A stretch of 64,000 nucleotides of DNA from Lutjanus erythropterus (taxonomy: Eukaryota; Chordata; Actinopteri; Lutjaniformes; Lutjanidae). Position 1 is the stretch's first letter, and every line of letters starts with the position of its first letter. Below, in pieces: positions 36,873-49,005 of this stretch. The notes beneath the pieces are model-generated. The model made no database searches, was not told the DNA's origin, and saw only the letters and a program-made list of their open reading frames with translations. The position numbers were made by a program, and so were the translations under genes. The stretch spans positions 4,749,878 through 4,813,877 of the forward strand of contig CM034613.1 in the NCBI GenBank assembly GCA_020091685.1, in the 5' to 3' direction.

Positions 36873-39800
36873 ATGGATGTAGATGCAGAAAAAGAAGAAA
36901 ATGGGAAAAATGGCACAGAGAAGTTGGTGTCAGCACATTCGTCAAAAGAAGAGCACATCTCTCCTGTTACAGTTAATGGAAATGAAAAAGAAGAAAATGA
37001 GGTAAAGACTGACACAGAAAGGTTGAGACCAGCAGATTCGTCCAACGAAGAGGACATTTCTCTTATTACAGTTAATGAAAATGAAAGAGAAGAAAATGAG
37101 GTAAAGAATGACACAGAAAGGGTGGGGTCAGCACATTCCTCCAATAAGGAGGGCATTACTCCTGTTACAGCTGCTGAAAATGAAAAAGAAGAAAATGAAG
37201 CGCAGAATGTCACAGAAAGGTTGAGACCAGCAGATTCCTCCAATAAGGAGGACATTTCCTCTGTTAGGGTTAATGGAAATGAAATAGAAGGAAATGAGAT
37301 GAAAAATGGGGCAGAAAGGGCAGTGTCAGCAGATTCCTCCAAAGAAGAGGATTTTTCACCTGTTGCAGTTAATGGAAATCAAACTGAAGGTGTCCCAACT
37401 GAAATGGTTGTATCAGATCATGACGAAAACAATTATGAAAGTATGAAAGCCACTGAAGAGGCCCCTGATGAAGAGGCAGCCATCTTTGAGCCAGAGGAGA
37501 AAAGTGGGAATGAGCTCCCTGCTGTGGACAACATCACCACAACTGAAGACTTGGCTGATGAAGTCACTGAGCAGCCGATGTCCCATGAGGAGAGTGTTGT
37601 TTTTGAGATCAACAGCAACGATGGCGATGGACCTCCCAGACTGCATCTCGAGAGCCCAGAGAGGGAGAACATCAGTCCTACAGAGGAGGAGGAGGAGGAG
37701 GAGGAGGGTGAAGAAGAGGAGCCCACTGTTGATGCTGCTCCCTCAGATAAAGAAGACATCAACTATGAGGAGTACGTCCAGCTGCTCCAGGAGCTGTGTG
37801 CAGAGAGAGATGAAGCCAGCCAGCACAGCAGCCAGCTGCAGATGAAGCTGGCGGAGTACTTCCGCAAGAAGACCGCCAGGGACGCCGCCCAACTGGAGTG
37901 GGAGCAGCCGGTGTCAGAGCAGGAGTACAAGAAGAACGTGAACATCCTGAGTGACCTGAAGCAGCAGCTCATCACTGAGTCAGAGACGGCTCAGCAGCAG
38001 GCAGAGGAGCTGAGCAGACTGTCCCAAGACAAGGTTGGTCTTACTGATATGGCTTATGTAGGTTTTCTCATAGGTTAATGTCTAAAAATTTGGCGAAAAG
38101 AATTTAATCATTTCCTATTTAAAAATGCTGTAAAGTGCACAAAAGTTTTGATAAAATATAATAATTAGATGTTTTACTTTAAAGAGCTATGTGAGGTGAT
38201 GTTTTTAATATTATACTAGTATTAATACTGTAACAGCATGGATGGATTATTGAATGGGGACAGGCCTTAGGGCCCAAGGGGTTAGGTGGCAAAGACAAAA
38301 TAGACCAAAAACAAATACAAAATGACCACAAAATGACCACAAAGAAATACAAAATAACCACAATGAGACACAAATGGACAACAAAATGAAAACAAATTGA
38401 CAACAAAGTGAAAAAACTACATCAAAGAGACAAAAAAACAACAGCAAAAAGAAATAAAATGACATCAAAGGGACACAAAATGACCACAAAAGAAAAAACA
38501 GCAACAAAAAGACACAAAGCGGCAACAAAGAGACAAAACGACCATGATGTGAAACAAAATTACATCCAAAACACCACCAAGATAAACTAAAGAGAACTAC
38601 AATTACACAAGCAACTTTCAAAAAACAAAATGACTACGAAAAGACACCAAGTGACAGCAAAGAGACAAAAATGACCACATGGAGACACCAACTACCTAAA
38701 ACGCAACTACAAAGAGCCACAAATGACTACACAAAGACACAAAATGGCTACAATTAAAACAATATGACAACAAAAGGAAACAAAATGACTGCAAAGAAAT
38801 TTAAAAACACCCACAAAGACACAAGCAACTACAAAGAGACACAAAACTAATACAAAGAGATACAAAATAGCTATAAAAAAGTCGCAAAACGACTACAAAC
38901 ATCCCTAAGTTGTTGTTTGTGTCTCTGACATTGTAGTTCATCTGCAAAATGTGTCTCAACAGCATCACATTGTGTTGTCTCTTTCACTCTGGTGTAATCT
39001 ACGTAGGAGGGGCCTTTTACATATTTGCGCCCAGGGGCCCGTTGCCTCATAATCTGTCCATGATAAACAGGATTTGATTATCCAGTAAATTTACAGTTGG
39101 CAAAATTAAGTATATTCAAAAGTCATTTCATGCTGAAAAAATGAGGAAATTTTGACCATGCTGTTGATGGACACCATTGTCCCATGTGGATAAAGGAAAT
39201 GAAGGCAGTACTCGCACTAACAAAAACTCAAATCAATGGCAGATGGTGGTGAGATGACAGAAATAGCAGGACAAGCAGGGAACACAGAAAATGAAGGTGC
39301 AAGACACTCTCCTCGAAAAAAAAAAAGTCTAAAAGGCTTTATTTAGATGTCTCTTTCATGGTGCACATGTTAAAACAGAGCTGAGTTTAAACTCGCATGT
39401 AGCCCCACAGACAGCCTTCTTCAGGGTGTAGCCCTCACCATACTGTTTCCTCTTCAGTAGATACAAGATGATTGAAAACACCTCGCAGGTCACACATGCA
39501 AAATATGACCAATAGATGGCTCTACAACCTGTATAAAAGGGTAAAAGGAAAAACTAATGAGAACAAAATAAGACTAAGGGTTGTTGTTATGTGCATTGTA
39601 AAAGTATTTAGCTTACAACAATCCAAATTTGGTTTTCTGATGGGATACTTGCATACATAAATGGTACACAATAAATGTAGTGTTACACCATGTTATACTT
39701 GAAGTCATTTAGTTGCTTTCACTCTTTTATTTTAGCTCAATGGTTACAAACGCCGCAGTTCTAAGTACCCTTAAATGTTCGATTTTCAAGGGCTTTAATG

Positions 39801-42800
39801 GTCTCCTGTCTCTCCAGGGAAAGGCAGTACAAGGGGTCTACACATGCTGCTGTGGAGTGAGCTGGGTGGATGTGACCTGCATACTGAACTATGTAGACCC
39901 TGCTGTCAGGACTGTGCCAACAGGGGAATGCTTTAGGAACAAACAATTTGCAAATACAGCTCGAGAGTCTGGAAAAAATGTGGAATTTTTAACCATGCAG
40001 AAACGCATGTAGGTACCCTTATTACAACTGCCTCTTGGTCAACTTTCTCCTTTCATGCTCCCCAGAGCTTACATAGATATGCTGTGTGCTAGTGTATGTT
40101 AAAAAGAAACCCAAATTTTTAAGATTGTTAAAAGATGTTGCTGAAAGGACCCTGTAAATGCAACATCTACAGTATATAATCACATCTTAAATCAAAGCTG
40201 TTGGTAAAGCATTAGCTAACTAGCTAATTACATCAGTCATTATTAACTAGCTAGCTAGTGTTTTGCTCTGTAGTAAAATTATGGCTAATTAGCTAGTTAA
40301 TCTAAAACAAGGTTAGCTAGATAATGTTAGCAAAATGCTGACTAAAAAGCTAGCTAGTCTACATCAGTCATTAACTAATATTTTGCTAACATTAGCTAAC
40401 TTAAGATGTGATTATATGTAGTTTTTACAAGTCCCCTGGCAGAATTTTTTAACCATCTTCAAAATTGGGTTTTCTTTTCAACACAGACAAGCCGAATACA
40501 TAGCATATCCAAGTAGACTACAGGAAACAGGAAATGAGAAAGTTGATCGAGGTTCAATCAAGTAGCCTACTAAGCTTGTTCAGCTTTTATCGGAGCACCA
40601 AGCAAAAAGGGCGGGACGAAAGAAAGGTCAATTGCAGCATTTAGCAAGTATCCTGACAGACATGACTTCTTCTACACATCTTCCTATGACTGTTACTGCA
40701 CATCAAACAATCTTACATCCAGTAAATGTTGATTATGTGTGTTAGGGTCACTGATCAATGTTTCATCTTCATCCTCAGGTGGAAAATGAATGGCGAGCGT
40801 TCGTGGCCCTAAAGCAGGACGTAGCTGTGACCATACTAAGCCGACATCTGGGTAAACATGCCGCTCAGGCCAAAGTGGAGTCGACCCTGGCGGCAGAGCA
40901 GCTCCGCCAGGATGAGTTGATCAAGCTGCGCCTCAAGCACATCAAGCTGAGGATGAAGGTTCACAGGCTAGAGGCGGAGCTCCGTGAAGGGGAGGAACAT
41001 GCCAGGGACCCCCTACAGCTCCAGTTTGAGAGGCTGCAGGCTGAGAGGCTGGAGCTGAAAAAACTTGTGGAAAAGCAAAATGAGGAATCATTAAAGATGC
41101 AGAAAAAGATCAGCAGCAGCTTGGAGGTAGGTTTGAAGAATCCACAGGTAGAGATTGCATCAAAGTGGTTGTGCAACCCTGATTCCAAAAAAGTCAGTTC
41201 AATTGAATATAGTGCAAAGACAAGACACGTAATGTTGAAACTGATAAACTTTATTGTTTTTCTGTAAATATACAATCTTATTCAGAATTTGATGCCCGCA
41301 AAACATTACAAAAATGGGGACAGGGGCAACAAAAGACTGGGAAAGTGGTGGAATGCTCAAAAAACACCTGTTTGGAACATTTCATGGGTAAACAGGTGAA
41401 TTAATAACAGATAACAGTATCACAATTGGGTATGAAAGGGGGGTGACCCTGAAAGCCTCAGTCATTCACAAGCAAGGATGGGTGGATGGTCACCACTTTG
41501 GGAAAGACTGCATGGCCAAATAGTCCAACAGTTTGAGAACAGTGTTTCTCAATGCACAATTGCAAAGAATTTATGGATTTAGCAAACCATAATATCATTA
41601 AAAGATTAAGAGAATCTGAAGAAATCTCTGGAAACCAGGCTGGCAACCGACATTTAATGTCTGTGACCTTCAGTCCCTCAGGCAGCACTGCATTACAAAC
41701 CATCATTATTGTAAAAAGGATACTACATGAACCTGGGAACACTTCGGAAAACCACTGTCGGTAAACACAGTTCATCGCTACAAATGCAAGTTCAGACTCT
41801 ATCATGCAAAGAGAAAGACATATATCAACAACATCCAGAAACGCTGCAGACTTCTCTGAGCTCGAGTTCATCTGAGATGGACTGACGCAAAGTGGAAGAG
41901 TGTGCTGTGGTCTGACGAGTCCACATTTCAAATAGTAGAACATGGACATTGTGTCCTTCAGGCTACAGAGGAAAGGGACCATCCAGATTGTTACCAGCAC
42001 TAACTTCAAAATCCAGTTGTATGATGGTGTGTTAGTGCATCATGGGTACCTGTCACACCTGTGAAGGCATCATTGATGTTGAAAGGTACATAGAGGTTTT
42101 GGAGCAACAAATGCATCCATCCATACATTGTTTTGTTTGTTTGTTTGTTTGTTTTTTTAGGGACGTCCCTGTTTATTTCAGCAAGACACATTCTGCACAT
42201 GTTCCAACAACATGGCTTTGTAGTAAAAGTTCAGGTACTAGGCTGGCCTGCTATTCCAGACCTTGCTGCCTTTGAAAATGTGTGGCGTATTAAGAAGCGC
42301 CAAATTTGACAATGGAGACCCCAGACTGTTTAGCAACTTAAGCAAATCAAATAAACATAGGAGTGAATTTCACCTTCAGTTAGTGTTCTCTGTTCCCAAA
42401 CACTAAAAGAAAAGGTGATGCAACACAGTTGCAAACATGTCCTTGTACCTATCTTGTCTTTGCACTGAATTCAGTTAAATATAGGTCGGAAAGGATTTGC
42501 AAATCGTTGTATTCTGTTTTTATTGACATTTTACAGGGTCTGTAGTTCACAAACTATGATTTTCTGTCAGTAAGAGTCCATATTGTGTTGTCTTCTGCAC
42601 CATCAGCTCCTGTCAAATGTGAAGGAGAAGCTGTTCTGGAGCCAGATGGAGGTTCAGGCCAAACGAGAGCAGCTGGCCGAGGTGGAGGCCACGGTGGCCA
42701 GGAAGAGAGACCTCTTGACCAGGACAAAGCAGGCACGCAACAGCCCGCAAAGAGACAACCTGAGGCTGAAGGTGCATCGCGGACTGCTGGGGAACAGGGT

Positions 42801-42918
42801 CCTGCTGTGGGACTTTGAGGACACTGTGGACGCCTCCGACCAGCTGGAGGAGCAACTGGAGAATCTGAAGCGCCAGCAAGCTGAGATTGCCTTCAACTGT
42901 AGCAGATGGAGGAAGTAG
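36873..42918 (+). CDS. ccdc96: Coiled-coil protein CCDC96 / CFAP184
   Basis: Axonemal/centriolar-satellite coiled-coil protein of motile cilia. Three exons, all phase 0: 36873-38033, 40779-41126 and 42607-42918; 606 residues, stop TAG at 42916-42918. Human is about 555. Residues 8-171 are five 33-residue tandem repeats (core EENEVKxDTERLRPADSS). A Glu run lies at about 270-286, followed by the conserved domain from EDINYEEYVQLLQELCAERD. Exons 2-3 form one long helix-rich coiled coil (LRLKHIKLRMKVHRLEAEL; EATVARKRDLLTRTKQAR). The C-terminus stops at SRWRK, shorter than I remember for mammals. AATAAA at 42926-42931 starts only 7 bases after the stop; further signals lie near 43555. The head-to-head neighbour is tada2b. 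Confidence 0.93.
36894..37385 (+). repeat. in-frame 99-bp minisatellite in ccdc96 exon 1
   Basis: Five consecutive coding units of 32-33 codons, each with an acidic EENE start, TER, a SADSS- or SAHSS-type core and a VNGNE-type end. The DNA words GAAAATGAGGTAAAG and CAGCAGATTCCTCCAA recur every 99 bases. Confidence 0.85.
38237..39062. mobile_element. TIR element carrying ACAAAATGACCAC minisatellite (ccdc96 intron 1)
   Basis: Left end CATGGATGGATTATTGAATG with GGCCTTAGGGCCCAAGGGG. Right end GGGGCCTTTTAC, CCAGGGGCCC, CATAATCTGTCCATG is its approximate inverse. The interior (about 38283-38900) is an irregular minisatellite of ACAAAATGACCACAAAGAGAC words. Open frames on either strand are by-products of the repeat. 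Confidence 0.75.
39063..40017. other. ccdc96 intron 1, remainder
   Basis: The open frame at 39713-40012 has no splice support or family resemblance. No recognised element. Confidence 0.4.
40018..40636. mobile_element. AGCTA palindromic MITE, full copy (ccdc96 intron 1)
   Basis: Left arm TTGGTCAACTTTCTCCTTTC and right arm GAAATGAGAAAGTTGATCG with GGGCGGGACGAAAGAAAGG; the interior is rich in TAACTAGCTAGC words. Same orientation as the copies at 29610 and 60829. Confidence 0.75.
41174..42540 (+). mobile_element. degraded Tc1-like transposon in ccdc96 intron 2
   Basis: Left terminal repeat starts AACCCTGATTCCAAAAAAGT; the right one ends TTGTATTCTGTTTTTATTG with ACATTTTAC, partly its inverse. 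Decayed transposase reads GTGCTGTGGTCTGACGAGTC (the LWSDES catalytic block, about 41905-41925), TTGTTACCAGCAC, GAAGGCATCATTGATG and GTTTATTTCAGCAAGACAC. Many stops and deletions; a TTTG microsatellite (42130-42152) interrupts it. The exon 2 open frame of ccdc96 runs past its donor into the left repeat, which is not coding. Confidence 0.9.
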
Positions 42919-45219
42919 ACAACTTAATAAATGAATGAATGAATTAGTCTGATCAGACTATACAATATTAGTCTGAAAAAAGCCTGAGCCAACAATTACA
43001 ATCAGTAGTTTTATCTCCTGTAGTGTGTCATTGTAGACAACCACCAGTTCTGCATTTAGGCTCAAAAACATGGTCTATGTTCCACAAGTCCACTGAAATG
43101 GCTCTCCAGCCAGGTCTCATTCCCAACTTGTCCCATAACAACACTTCATCACCACCAAAATGGCTGTATAGAGACACAAAACCTTAAGGAGAGACAAAAT
43201 GACCACAAAAAGACATAAGCTGTACAACAAGCTAGAGACCCAAAATGACTAATCACCCAAATCCGCTTGATAGTGAGTGCAAATTCAAACCAATACTAAT
43301 AAAAAGACTGCTGAACACAGTTTTGTCAACCATGACATCCAATCACAGACACATACAGTGGACACTCTGCTTTACCGTCTCAGACATGACATGCTGTTTT
43401 CACTTGCAGTCAGTAGATGGCAGTACTGTACAATAGTGTGTCTGCAGACACCTGCAAGGAAAATTCACAGTTGTAGACAAGTATTGTAAGACGTGCATTC
43501 ACAGTTTGTATAGAGAGTTTAGCTCATTTCACTTTAATATTTTTAAATCAGTGTAATAAAAAAATATAATAAAATACTGATTGTTGAGAAACAATAGAGA
43601 CTCTACAGCCATGCTAGTGGCTCTGCAACAGTCTGGTGCCATTTTCTTGGCTTCTTCCTATCTTCTCAAAGGCTGATCTGTCAGTTCTGAGATTTGCTGC
43701 TTCAGATTTTCCATCTCTAAGAAAAAAATAAATTGTATGTTCATAATAAAACACTGACTATTAAATAACTTATATTTTCTCCTTTTCACCTTTCACCTCT
43801 TCTTTCCTGGACAATCGATCGTTGCATCATTATACTTATGCAGCAACGTAGGGATGGTAACGTGCTTAAAATGACAGCTTAAAATACTGATGTTAAGCAA
43901 AAGTTCACCATTTTCATGATCCTAGTCATGCAGAAGAATCTGTAGTGGCCATGAATTTCTCAATACGCCCTATCTGGAGCCAGTGTTTGGTTTGGGCCTC
44001 ATGCTAGAAAGCATGTACAAAACAGTAATTATTTATGTATAGTTTTATATATGAATGTATATAACATTATTTGTAGCTATAATCATGATAAATTTTTTTA
44101 TAGTTATCTAAAGATAAAAAAAACAGTTTTTCAATATTTTAGGGGTTTTAATCTGTTGGTGGGACAAAACAAGTCATCTGAAGATGTATTTTGAACAGTA
44201 ACCATAAACTGCAATTTTAAAAAATCGAATTAAAAAGTCAGACAAGTCAAAAATATACTAAAAATCACAATTACTAATACTGTTTGTTAAATATTTTTAT
44301 GTTTATGATCAGGCTGCATGAGGCCACTGGTTCTTATTTTCAGGTGGTTATGCACTATAATGTAAAGGTAAAGGTCGACTTTATTGTCACACATAAATTA
44401 TACAGAGTATAACATACAGTATATTGTTAATTAATTTGTAATGGAATTTTATAGTGTAAAGCTATAATATGTTATATTTCTGCACTGAAAAAAAGCTAGA
44501 TCTATGTTTTATAAGGATAAAAAGACAACATCACATAAAAACCATTCTATAAAAATGTGTTTTTAGAGGTGATTTTAAAGATATTACAGATTCTGCAGCC
44601 TTCTCTCCTCAGGCAGGCCGTTCCAAAGTCGATCATCACAAACATTATTTGACACATCAGTAGAGATGATTTACAGGTTAGAATTACAAAATCTGTCACC
44701 AAAAGACACATTTCTTCTCATGTGTGGGAACAAAATTGACATTTAAGTTTTATAGAAATTGGAAAAGAAAAATGTATGAAATGAATGTTTGCCCAAACAT
44801 ACAGGGAAAAAAAACATGAAAAAATAAACACATTCCAGGTTAAAATCTTAACAACTATATGTACTTATGGGTACCTATTTATATTTACTTTTTCACAGCA
44901 TCTGGTGGTTAAAATTAAAATTCATAGAGGCTGATTTTTACTTATTTTCTAGAGTCAAAAATACCCATCATTGCAGAAACATCCATATATGTCTTTCTGT
45001 ACTGAATAGTTGTAAATGGTCGCAACGTCAACATGATGACGGGTCATTGATGGTGTGATTCATCACAAGATGGTTAAGATAGTGTTTTGTCAATAATGAC
45101 TACGGGTTTGGGGAGTAACAGATTACACGAAACAGAATTGTGTACAGATAAAAATTAAGAAATCAGATTACAGATACATTTAGTAAAAATGGGGATCATT
45201 GTAGAATCATATTAACAAT
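42919..45219. other. intergenic, ccdc96 to MS4A region, left part
   Basis: No exon supported. Small repeat scraps only: an ACAAAATGACC-type stretch at 43190-43215, an element fragment at 43930-43995 and a CTF-like word (TCAGTAGATGGCAG, one mismatch to the CTCF core) at 43410-43423. Confidence 0.45.
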
Positions 45220-45645
45220 ATTCTACCATGCACAGTGTTCACACAGCTGCCAATTCATTATCATGACCTCTAGTGAAAAACTTCACTGGGTGGAAATTTC
45301 ACCATTTTTTGTCTTTAAAGCAATCAATCAATCAGTCAATCAATAAATCAATAAATTATGCACAACAAAGGAAGGAACAGCTCAACAAACTAGTAAACTT
45401 GACAACAAACATAAAACACTTGGATATCAGCTTCTTAAATATGAATATTTTCTGCTTTCTTTACTCCTCTCTGACAGTAAACTGAATATTTTTGAGCTGT
45501 GATTAAAAGAAGACATTTGAAGATATCATCTTGAGCTTTGATCAACATTTTTCACCTTTTTCTGACATTTTATGGACCAAACAACTTATCGATTAATTGA
45601 GAAAATATTTGGCCATTTAATTATTAGTTGCAGCCCTAAAAACAT
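45220..45645 (-). repeat. duplicated segment, copy 1 (with family B MITE)
   Basis: ACACAGCTGCCAATTCATTA, TTCACTGGGTGGAAATTTCA, ACAACAAAGGAAGGAACAGC, GCTTCTTAAATATGAATATT and ACTCCTCTCTGACAGTAAAC occur in the same order at 57650-57985. The right half (45408-45638) is a minus-strand family B MITE ending ATTAGTTGCAGCCCTAAA. Confidence 0.75.
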
Positions 45646-46262
45646 TATATTGGGCTCAACAGTTCCATCATATTCTATAATGAGATAATCCAAGAGTAAC
45701 ATAAAGTAATCATTATTTTAATACTGTGATACTTGGATTATGTTACTGACTACATGTTTTAACAGATCATTAATAACTGTATAGGAACACATTTTTAAAG
45801 TGACCCTCCCAACCCTGCTGACTAGAGAACACAGGCACTTCAGGACACAAATAATTAGATATTTTTTTCCAGTAGGTAGAAGACAAAAGAAGGCTGCTGC
45901 AGAAAAGAAAAAAACTCTCACTGTGAGTCTTATCAACTAACCAAAAGTTTCAGGTCGTAATGATAAGCTGTGAGTATCGGTCAGACAGCCATTTGTTAAG
46001 ATTTGTCCATTACCAAAACAGCTTCTTATCTTACACAACAAGAGTGTGGTTTCCCTGATACTTTATGTACACAGCACTGCGGGTCATACTGACACTTTTC
46101 TTTACACTTTGCAGAACAGAACAGAAAATATTTTATTTCTGCAATGCATTTACATGCAAATGGCAGAAACACATTAAAAATACATACACATGCACACACA
46201 ATAGAAACTACATTAAAAAGAGAGACCAGGTGCTCGTCACATTGCCTTCAAGGGGTATTAGA
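45646..46262. other. intergenic, no gene recognised
   Basis: AT-rich, no exon and no recognised repeat beyond short A-runs. Confidence 0.4.
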
Positions 46263-46560
46263 TAAAAATCAGATATGAAAAAATCTGTGATCTTTGTGTT
46301 TATCTGAATGATCAGCAAAGGGTGAAGTGCAGTTTGAGGGACGTATTTTGGGAGCAGGTGACCAGTACCTCCTCTCCTTCTCTTGCAAACAGTAACTGTG
46401 CAACAAACGTGCAGTCAGACAGATTTTGTGAGGTGGAGAACAATCATTTAAGGTTTTCCTTCTACTTTAACAGACACAAAAAAGGTAAGACTTTATTTTA
46501 CTTTTGATTCAATCTGTGAAGTCTTCAGTTTTACATGCAGATTTTATTTTATTTTCTCAG
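46263..46560 (+). promoter_or_regulatory. duplicate of MS4A promoter / noncoding first exon (upstream copy)
   Basis: Parallels 49006-49320: ATCAGATATGAAAAAATC, CAAAGGGTGAAG, CTCTTGCAAACAGTAAC, CAGTCAGACAGA, CATTTAAGGTTTTCCTTC, CAGACACAAAAAAG then donor GTAAGACTTTATTTTA (exon end about 46484). No MS4A coding exon follows before the second copy, so this is either an alternative first exon or a relic. Confidence 0.6.
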
Positions 46561-48404
46561 GGGATCCACTTTTTAAAAACAGCAATCTTTGATGATGCAG
46601 TTGACGTAAGGGCCTTATCAATAAATCTTAGGAATTTAAATGCTTATTTGTGCATAAATGAATGTTTCTGACCATTTTAGTGCCATTTCCACCTCACCTT
46701 ATATTATCTGTGTATGTATGTTATGGAAAACATGACACGTAAATACTTTTAATACTCCGATCGTCTATAACAGATCAGTCAGCATGACAGCTGGAGCAGC
46801 TGTAGTGTTTTTGTCTGTGTGTTTATTGGGATCCAGAAAAACACAGATTAAACTATTATGATCTATAACATATAAAATGAACCAGACGTTATATCTGGCC
46901 CGACCTGGGGAGAAAAAGTCCTGTGTGCTTCTGTTCGAGCCTGATGCTGATTGGATATACCCGTTAGATAAATTTGTGCAATGGTTTTACTCGCATCATC
47001 TCTCTCCCCTCTTCTCACTTCTCTCCCTGACTCCTGCCCATTGCCTCCTTCTTCAGGAGCTTCAGCCAACGAAGCAGCATAACAACAATGATGATGGTGA
47101 TAATGAATTCTAAAATATAACATAATTCCGAGGTGTTTCAATGTAAAATATAACCAGTTACAGATCTGCTTGACTTTTATGGTTCATGTATTATATTACT
47201 TTGTGTTGATGTAAAACTATTTACACATGAAGCTACTTTGGAGGCGTCCTGCCGTCTCCATGTATTGTGCGCTCTCGCGCTTTAACTTCTCAAACCATGA
47301 GATCTGCCTCCTTGCTTTAAAAGGTAAATCCGCCGTCATGCTGCCACTGCTTGCACTCCTGGTGCATCTGCTTCTTAGAGGTGATGAGAGCCGACTTTCT
47401 GATTGGTTTATTGCGTGCTTGGCCTAAACTTGCCCATGAATTTATCAAGGCACTTGGGCACAGCTGATAGGTGTGTCTCACTGTGTGCTGCTGATGCAAA
47501 GGGTGGGACAGGGTATCTTATATTTGTATATATATTAGGATATATTTGTACACACCTTTAATACATTAAATCCGCTGCTTTCCACTTGTGCTTTAGATCA
47601 GTGTAAGAGAGCACCTTGTCATTACCAAAGCCAGTTACACCTTTTTACTTACAGTAACAGAATCATAAACATGAGCGCAGGCTTGACTTATCAGCATGAT
47701 TTGCATCTTGCACTTTGCATGCCCAGTCAGCTGCCAGTTTATTTGGCAACCTGGACCAGAGAGGTATAATATGTGGTGACCAAGCCAAAAGCTCATCCTG
47801 CTGTGTTGTTGGGCGCCAGTCAAAACAACATAAAGACAAGGCGATGACGCCATGACAAAATAAATCAGAGGAATTCGCAAACTGTCAAGAAAGGAAATAT
47901 TCTTACACCTATTTTCCTTATTGAACAGAAAAATACAACCAATCACCTTCTGAACTGAAGTCTCTCTTTAATAAGATGAACATAGGTTCATACCAAGTAC
48001 CTCAAACTTAGGGCCTTTTGGTCTCAGGGGCCCCAAAACCCTTTTTTAGGATATGTTTCTGCTGAAATTATGTAAATAGAAATAATAAGGTACTACAGTT
48101 ACATATATACACTCATATGAGGATTACTGCTGTTATAATTCTAAATATAACTCAGCACATTGCTAAAAGGGCAAAAAAAAAAAAAAAAACTTCTGCTTGA
48201 CAAATACTCATGAAAAATGAGTATCCTGATGCACTACAATACAGTTGTCAGCCCTCTAATAATCACTGCTTAATTTAGTAGATAATGAATAATAATTGCA
48301 TGTTTTATAACGCTATATAAATTTAACTTGCCTCACCAATCTATCAACACAAATGAGGTTTTTCTGTTTTTGAAAATCACTATTTTATGTACTACTCTAC
48401 TACG
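46561..48404. other. intergenic between duplicated first exons
   Basis: No coding exon supported. A G+C-richer stretch at 47225-47510 (CCTGCCGTCTCCATG, GCGCTCTCGCGC) has an open frame but no splice or family support. Roughly 900 bp longer than the matching interval of the second copy. Confidence 0.4.
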
Positions 48405-48470
48405 ACTGTGTCATGTTCATCCATTTTAACAGTCCAAGTTGCAACTGATGTTCAGATTGAAAAATTTTTA
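48405..48470 (+). repeat. duplicated segment, second block of the upstream copy
   Basis: CATTTTAACAGTCCAAGTTG CAACTGATGTTCAGATTG here matches AATTTTAACAGCCCAAGTAG and CAACTGCCTTTCAGATGTG at about 50233-50272. It preserves the order seen in the 46263/49006 pair. Confidence 0.6.
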
Positions 48471-49005
48471 GCAGCCCCCTACGTACCTTTGGTGTTGAGG
48501 TGTCTACAGTCTCTGCTTTCACTGATATCTTCTACGTTTTTCTTTACACTTTTCCTAACATCACTACTACAGAAACTGAGAATTTGTGACATTAGTGCTT
48601 GACATATTTGATGTACTTCCTATATAAATAACAGTTCCCATTTCAAATGTTGCTGCAAGTTATTGTTGTCTTTGTTTGACAAAGGTGTGCCCTGTCTCAT
48701 TACCCAAACATGAACATGGACCTTTGTCCTGAAGGGTAGTTAGGAGTGGCCACACTGATGTCAGCTTCACTGTGTGTCTACATGTTTGTGTGTTCTTTTC
48801 ACAGTTCTGATGACCCAGATCTCTACACACACTACACCTGCTAAAGGAGGCTGCCACCATCACAGTTTTAAAGACACGCTCTATTCAAAGCTATCATGAG
48901 TGTCTAACAAACAAAATATGAAAGTATGTGTCAGTGGTTCTTTAATTCTGACATGTTCAGGTGCTCTTGTGTTTGTGTTATTTACAGTGTTTGTCTTCAA
49001 CAAAA
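48471..49005. other. intergenic, no gene recognised
   Basis: A start codon with acceptor-like context (CTTTTCACAGTTCTGATGAC, about 48797-48816) opens 28 codons only. It is not recognisably MS4A. Confidence 0.4.

Noticed and set aside
38179-38621. Membrane-protein-like minus-strand frames and a Lys/Thr-rich plus frame; also considered as a CRISPR-like array.
   Set aside because: They translate an irregular minisatellite. Units vary in length and there are no spacers.
41458-42009. 183-codon minus-strand open frame.
   Set aside because: It is antisense to the decayed Tc1 transposase.
47227-47427. Open frame with a Leu-rich stretch (MLPLLALLVHLLL) as a secreted protein.
   Set aside because: No supporting splice sites or homology, and the hydrophobic run is not at the start of the frame.
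48797-48890. Possible MS4A N-terminal exon (acceptor CTTTTCACAG, ATGACCCAGATC...).
   Set aside because: Opens only 28 codons to TGA, has no donor in frame and no resemblance to the MS4A N-terminus at 50374.
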